Below are positions 59,763 through 64,000 of a stretch of DNA of 64,000 bases, in pieces (position 1 is the first letter of the stretch; each line of letters opens with the position of its first letter). Both the position numbers and the translations under genes were made by a program. Below the pieces are notes generated by a model that did no database searches, was not told the origin of the DNA, and worked only from the letters and a program-made list of their open reading frames with translations. Location of the stretch: NCBI GenBank assembly GCA_026413185.1, contig CM048650.1, positions 22,096,501 through 22,160,500 on the forward strand, given 5' to 3'. Origin of the DNA: Pueraria montana var. lobata (taxonomy: Eukaryota; Streptophyta; Magnoliopsida; Fabales; Fabaceae).

Positions 59763-59771
59763 TTAAAAATA

Positions 59772-60906
59772 TTAGCCTTCCAACATGCAATTGTAATAGC
59801 CCATTAGAGACTCGGGCTAAACTTTTAAAATTGCAAAACAACAAAGAAAAAGAAAATGTTAACAACATTAGCTAAGGAACAAAAGCAATTTCTTTATAAA
59901 AAGAGTGTTATCAACCTATCTCTATCATGATATCCAATTCAAATTTACTGTGATTTCTATTAAATAATTTTTTATCTATTAATTCGGTGTAAAATAGAAG
60001 AAAAAAAATGTTTGTAACAGGTGTGTTTATTTCCCCCAAATACATTATTTCCCTTCCCCAAATACATTTGATATTTATTAAAAGTCCCTATATATTTAAT
60101 ATTTTAGCTGTTTAATTTTTTAATTTTATAAATCGTCATTTTTTTTATATTTTATTGACAGTTAGACATTGTTGGTGAAATGCACCATATTATTTAGAGA
60201 AGGGTAAAGACATGTGAGTAGTTCATTTAGTAATACACATCTGATCCTTTTTAAGTAATTCTCAATCTTGGGTTCTAAGTTCTAACTTTGCATGTGTTTA
60301 AGAGAAAACCTGCTAAAATAGTAAAATTCTGTGGTCTTAGCACCAAGTGAAGACACAAAGTATTCACATAGGCACATTCTTTCTCTCCATCGCTTGTATT
60401 TTAGTTGCTTAATTTAACCACTAAATGGGGTGCAGGAAGTAAAAGCCCATGTATTCTCATAAGATGTTAAGGCTATTTCTTTTTACATTCCTTTTTTTTC
60501 CTCTTGGCACTCCTTGGTATTTTTGTATTTTTTTTAAACAAAAATATCCTTACATGAAACTAATTTCCAGGGTAACGTATCCCAAAGCAAAAGTCTACGA
60601 AACCCCTAGTTGAGTAACGAGTTAGAACTCTCTCTCTCTCTCCATTTACTAATTAAGAGGGTGTTTAAAAGAACTCAGGATAAGCTTATTTGAACGTATA
60701 AAAATAGTTTATAATTCTCGTAAACTCTTTCAAGTTTATTTCAAAAATAAGCTTGATGTAGTTTATTAAAATAATAAAAACTTTTTTAATTTATTCCAAT
60801 AAATTTCATGATCAATCTTATGACAAAGACCCTAATGTAATAAAATCTTATTAAAAATTCATTTAATTAAATTGTTTATCCAAACATATCTTATAAGGAT
60901 AACATA
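59772..60906. other. AT-rich spacer
   Basis: About 60658-60900 (gggtgtttaaaagaactcaggataagc ... aaattgtttatccaaacatatctt) has weak MITE-like ends. No gene. Confidence 0.35.
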
Positions 60907-60916
60907 AGCTATTTCA

Positions 60917-62039
60917 GACGGATTCTACTGTGCGTAAGTTAAACATCTTACGCACGGTGCGAAAGTTATATGGGTCGTCAGATTTATTAATAAAAAAATG
61001 TATGTATAAGATTAATTGTCTATTTTTCTTTTTTTCTTTTTTTCTTTTTTTCATTTTACTTTTTTCTTCTTCTTTCCCATTATGTCCTTTTACCTTTTTC
61101 TGTTCCTTCCCCACTTTCCCCTCTTCTATGTCAAAACGGAAAATTTGGTTGCCAGACTCAACCGCAACCATCATCGGCGTTCTTATCAATGACATTTCTT
61201 TCCACCACCGCCGCAACCCAACACTCACCGCAACATGCGAATCCCAGTCGTGCGCAACCCTTCAATTGTGCTGGCCACCGCTGCTTCGTCCATTTGTCGG
61301 AGCGACAGAGAGGAGGTGATGGTGGTGCATCGTGGCACCGCCGTCGTGGTGCTATTCTTTGTCATGGGGTAGGGGAAGAAGGATGAAACAGAAACAAAAG
61401 GAAGAAAAAGAGAACGAAAGGGGAACGCTTTCCGCGACGATCGGAAAGAAAGAAGAAGGGAAGTAAAGGGGGAGAAGAAAAGGGGAAACAAGGATAGAAG
61501 AAAAAACAAAACGCCGCTGCCAGAAATCGCCTTCGACAGTGGCACACGGTTGTCAGCGGCGGAGGTCACTGTGTATGTCTAATTGTTTATGTTCCCATGG
61601 TCTTTAGCTTTAACATTCAAGTGAATGTTGGACAAGATTGTATTGAGACTTTTAATTCGTTTGTTTTGAACAAAAAAAAATAGATCTTGAATTGTAGATC
61701 TTTGCTTCTTGTTCCTTGGAAATTTACGGCTTAGTTATATGAAAATCTGACAATTTTGGTTCTTTGAATTGTGGAACATATACATTCTTTCTGGCAAAGA
61801 AGAAGAGGGAAAGGAGGAGAAACAGGCAAAGAAGAAGAGGGAAAGGAGGAGAAACAGTGAAAGAGGGCTTTCCGGCAAAGAAGAGGAGGGGAAGAAGGAG
61901 AAGTAGGGAAAGAGGGGAAGGAAGAGAGAAAAAAAAAAGAGTAAAGGGGTATAATGGGAAGAAAGGGGAAAAAAATAAAAAAAATAAAAACTTTTGCACC
62001 TTGCATAAGATGTTTTCCTTACGCACGGTAGAACCCGTC
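60917..62039. mobile_element. Mutator-type element with long TIRs and cargo-like interior, 1123 bp
   Basis: Perfect 10-bp duplication agctatttca at 60907-60916 and 62040-62049. Ends GACGGATTCTACTGTGCGTAAG and the inverse ...CTTACGCACGGTAGAACCCGTC continue as TIRs of about 45 bp (to ACATCTTACGCACGGTGC). The interior is unlike a MITE: a polypurine/polypyrimidine flank (61020-61130), a G+C-rich centre (61140-61560) and a polypurine stretch with tandem repeats (61790-61960). Frames in the centre have no recognisable domain and no transposase. Confidence 0.88.
61793..61900. repeat. Purine-rich tandem repeat in the MULE-type element
   Basis: The unit ggcaaagaagaagagggaaag... (about 33 bp) occurs twice almost exactly and a third time, diverged, after a ctttcc insert. 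Confidence 0.75.
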
Positions 62040-62049
62040 AGCTATTTCA

Positions 62050-62773
62050 TTAGAAGATGACGAGCTGAGTTTCTTTATTCAGAAGTTGAGTAGTATGATT
62101 GCTCACCCAATGCTTATGGCCCAAGTCTTATCTCTATACAGTATTACTCAAAGATGACTAATCCACTTTTTCTTAATAAAAAAAGTGTATTCACAATGGC
62201 TGATTAATCAACATACAACCTCTATATTAAAGTATAATTGGTATATAATAAATTAGGTATGTAGTATGTAGCAGTTCTCTTGTCTTCTCTTAATATCAGC
62301 TGCAAAGTCATCAAACCATAATCATAACCATTTATTTGCATTATAGAGAAGAAAGTCATTTGTATAAATGATGAGTTGAAATATGCTGAACCTTTGAAGG
62401 TTAAGCGGCCATATAAATTAATTGCTTTTGCATCTAAAAAGTTAGATAGAGAAAATTAAGGCACAGAACATACACCTGAGAATTTTGAAAATCCTCAATT
62501 AAGGGATGTGCTCTTCCTAACTAATGTGCACAATCAGTTGTTAACTGTGTAGCACAATAAGCATGGCACAAAAATAAGCAATGAAAGCATCATTATTTCA
62601 TTCACTGTAAATTTTGATGGGAATTAACAGGCTTTATATTTACACACTCCCAAGTCTACAGCTGGCAACATACACTAGTTCACAATTCCAAACAAGCACC
62701 AAACTCTTCTAAGGGTGTATATCTTTGGGAAAGTAGCTCACAATCACATGCAACAGTTGGTTGATGACAACTG
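62050..62773. other. Spacer and 3' UTR of the DDA1-like gene
   Basis: 62620-62773 is likely the 3' UTR of the - strand gene. 62050-62600 shows no coding signal and no clear element. Confidence 0.4.
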
Positions 62774-63035
62774 TCAGCTGGAAACCCTAGGTTGCTTGCA
62801 TCCATGCTCCGGTAAAAGGTTATCAGATGCAGCTCTTTTTGGTTTCAACTGAAAAAGACAAAAGGTCATGAGCATCTATTAGGTCCCTGTAGGGTGATGT
62901 AGGTATGTGCACAAGCATGTGCAGACCTAACTGCACCAAAACATATGGTTTTTAACCAACAAGAGTCACTAACCTTCTCCTCAGCATGCTGATAAATATG
63001 TCTCAGGAGGATATTTTTGGCCTCTGTACTTACCA
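62774..63035 (-). CDS. DDA1: DDA1-like protein (DET1- and DDB1-associated), last two exons, partial
   Basis: Exons (- strand): 63035-62974 and 62848-62774. Together they encode a C-terminal piece that reads VSTEAKNILLRHIYQHAEEK and then LKPKRAASDNLLPEHG, ending in PRVSS and TGA. This follows the C-terminal half of plant DDA1 (pattern T-E-x-K-N-I-L-x-R-x-x-Y-Q-x-A-E-E-K-L-x-P-K-R). DDA1 is a small subunit of the COP10-DET1-DDB1 module of CRL4 ubiquitin ligases; Arabidopsis DDA1 helps target ABA receptors for degradation. The 5' acceptor at 63036-63037 follows a ctaac branch-like motif and is phase-compatible. The N-terminal exons lie beyond the right edge, behind an intron of at least 965 bp filled with MITEs. 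Identification is by recall of the family. Confidence 0.75.
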
Positions 63036-63223
63036 CTGTCACACCAAATTTCAACAGGTTAGCAAACCATCAATTACAAAACACCAGTGAGTCTACCCAA
63101 ATAAAAAACAAAAGAGTGAGCCTTACAGAAAATGAGGAATGTACATCTATGTCAAAAAAAGAAAAAGCTGCAACCAATATGTTTCCTTTCCTATACAAGA
63201 GCAACTCCAATGCAGTTGCCTAT

Positions 63224-63362
63224 TAGTGTGTTTGGTTTAGTGTTGGTTAACAAAAATTCACGTCAAACTTGAAGCAATGTATTGTAGCTTCCACGTAAAA
63301 TTCCAATTTGACATGAAAAAATCTTAGCAGCACGCGTAATGAACGCTCAGGCAAACACACTA
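63224..63362. mobile_element. Small MITE with TAGTGTGTTTGG ends
   Basis: TAGTGTGTTTGG at the left and GCAAACACACTA at the right are inverted; 139 bp, non-coding. The target duplication is at most tat. Confidence 0.55.
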
Positions 63363-63373
63363 TATGTTGGTTC

Positions 63374-63688
63374 CAAGGTTTTAAATATCGCTCCATATCG
63401 GTAATATCGTCCGCGACAACACGGTATCGGAGCTGAACGATACCAATACGGACCGAAATCATGGTGAGGTTGAAAATCACAGATAACGGCCACAACAAAG
63501 CGATATTGCGGCTGCAACGGGCCGCAACGGACTGCATCGGACCGCAATGGACCGCAACGGACCGCAACATGTTGTGAGGCATTCACGCCGTAACGACCGC
63601 TATCCGCATCGCAGAATCCGCAATACCCGTAATCGAGAAAACCTTAACGCGACCGCGACCGTGACCGCGACCGCAATTTAAAACCTTG
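63374..63688. mobile_element. Mutator-type MITE with CAAGGTTTTAAAT ends
   Basis: CAAGGTTTTAAATATCGC at the left and GCGACCGCAATTTAAAACCTTG at the right are inverted. Flanks tgttggttc (63365-63373) and acttggttc (63689-63697) match 7 of 9. The interior is G+C-rich with repeated ggaccgcaac units near 63520-63570. Confidence 0.7.
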
Positions 63689-64000
63689 ACTTGGTTCTTA
63701 AAATTAAGCAACTTGAGAATATCATTGGAGCAAATGAGTTAGGGTTCTTATAGAAGAACCATTGCTTTTAAAAGCAACTACAAGCAAGGTTGTTTAACCA
63801 TTAAAATAACAATTTTCTAAGTCAAAATGGGGGTTCTTGTGTAAGTAGAGAGATAAAATTTCTCACTAAAAATAAATTAAGAACTCAAGTTGAGTTTTAC
63901 AATTGGAGTGAAAACTAGTGAGTGTTCTTAAATCCTATGTGGCAACAAGGGACCACTAAGAGAGTTAAGAACTCAAATAGAGCTAATACATTGAAGATGC

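Larger units (their letters stand above)
63199..64000. mobile_element. Tourist-like repeat running off the window, with two nested MITEs
   Basis: GAGCAACTCCAATGCAGTTGCC at 63199 and, towards the right edge, acaattggagtgaaaac and acattgaagatgc resemble the gagcatctccaatg elements (see 19635-19924). Its right end is not in the window, so this is tentative. Confidence 0.35.

Noticed and set aside
60914..62060. Several overlapping frames on both strands
   Set aside because: All lie within the Mutator-type element and consist largely of polypurine/polypyrimidine translation; no domain.
1..64000. Search for tRNA, rRNA, CRISPR-like arrays or clustered biosynthetic/defence genes
   Set aside because: No such structure was seen on reading both strands; the repeats found are transposon-derived or microsatellites. 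A tRNAscan or Infernal run would settle RNA genes.

Overview
The window is plant nuclear DNA: multi-intron genes with GT-AG introns, an AT-rich background, and dense MITEs, SINE-like copies, a LINE and LTR remnants. The gene sequences and the repeat vocabulary fit a legume, most likely Glycine (inference, not proven here). No bacterial, organellar or CRISPR-like content was seen.

Layout. (1) 1-1496, +: last three exons of an ABCG half-transporter copy, now broken by an in-frame stop, by an intronic MULE-type MITE and by a hAT-type MITE in the last exon; its 5' part lies left of the window. (2) 2068-7624, -: full-length L1-type LINE with a 16-bp target duplication, intact ORF1 and ORF2 carrying two in-frame TAG stops. 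(3) 7641-10262: MITE-rich spacer. (4) 10263-16151, -: the intact partner of (1), a nine-exon ABCG12/15-like gene of 659 aa; the two copies are tail-to-tail. (5) 16152-27484: about 11 kb of transposon-derived spacer with several small elements bounded by clear target-site duplications. (6) 27485-31213, -: six-exon circularly permuted DAR GTPase (SIN2/DGP1 type, 377 aa). (7) 31250-37155: spacer with an LTR-like block and a SINE-like copy interrupted by a poly(A)-tailed retroposed insert. (8) 37156-44409, +: 19-exon kinesin-14 with an N-terminal calponin-homology domain (1035 aa), one of whose introns looks U12-type with AT-AA ends. (9) 46925-48949, -: three-exon GT61 glycosyltransferase (531 aa). 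(10) 49000-62770: gene-free, very AT-rich, with a nested MULE-type element, a 1.1-kb element with about 45-bp TIRs, a 32-C run and two long (TA)n tracts. (11) 62774-63035, -: the last two exons of a DDA1-like gene whose 5' part is off the right edge.

The genes are ordinary single plant loci and do not form a cluster: cuticle/lipid export (ABCG), mitochondrial ribosome assembly (DAR GTPase), minus-end microtubule motor (KIN-14), Golgi xylan/glycoprotein decoration (GT61) and a CRL4 ubiquitin-ligase accessory (DDA1). I found no new multi-gene system. The most interesting items are the non-canonical U12-type kinesin intron, the diverging tail-to-tail ABCG pair, the nested and cargo-carrying MULE-type elements, and the stacked retroposition event. 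Exon borders were read by hand from splice signals, phase and family similarity; no alignment was run.
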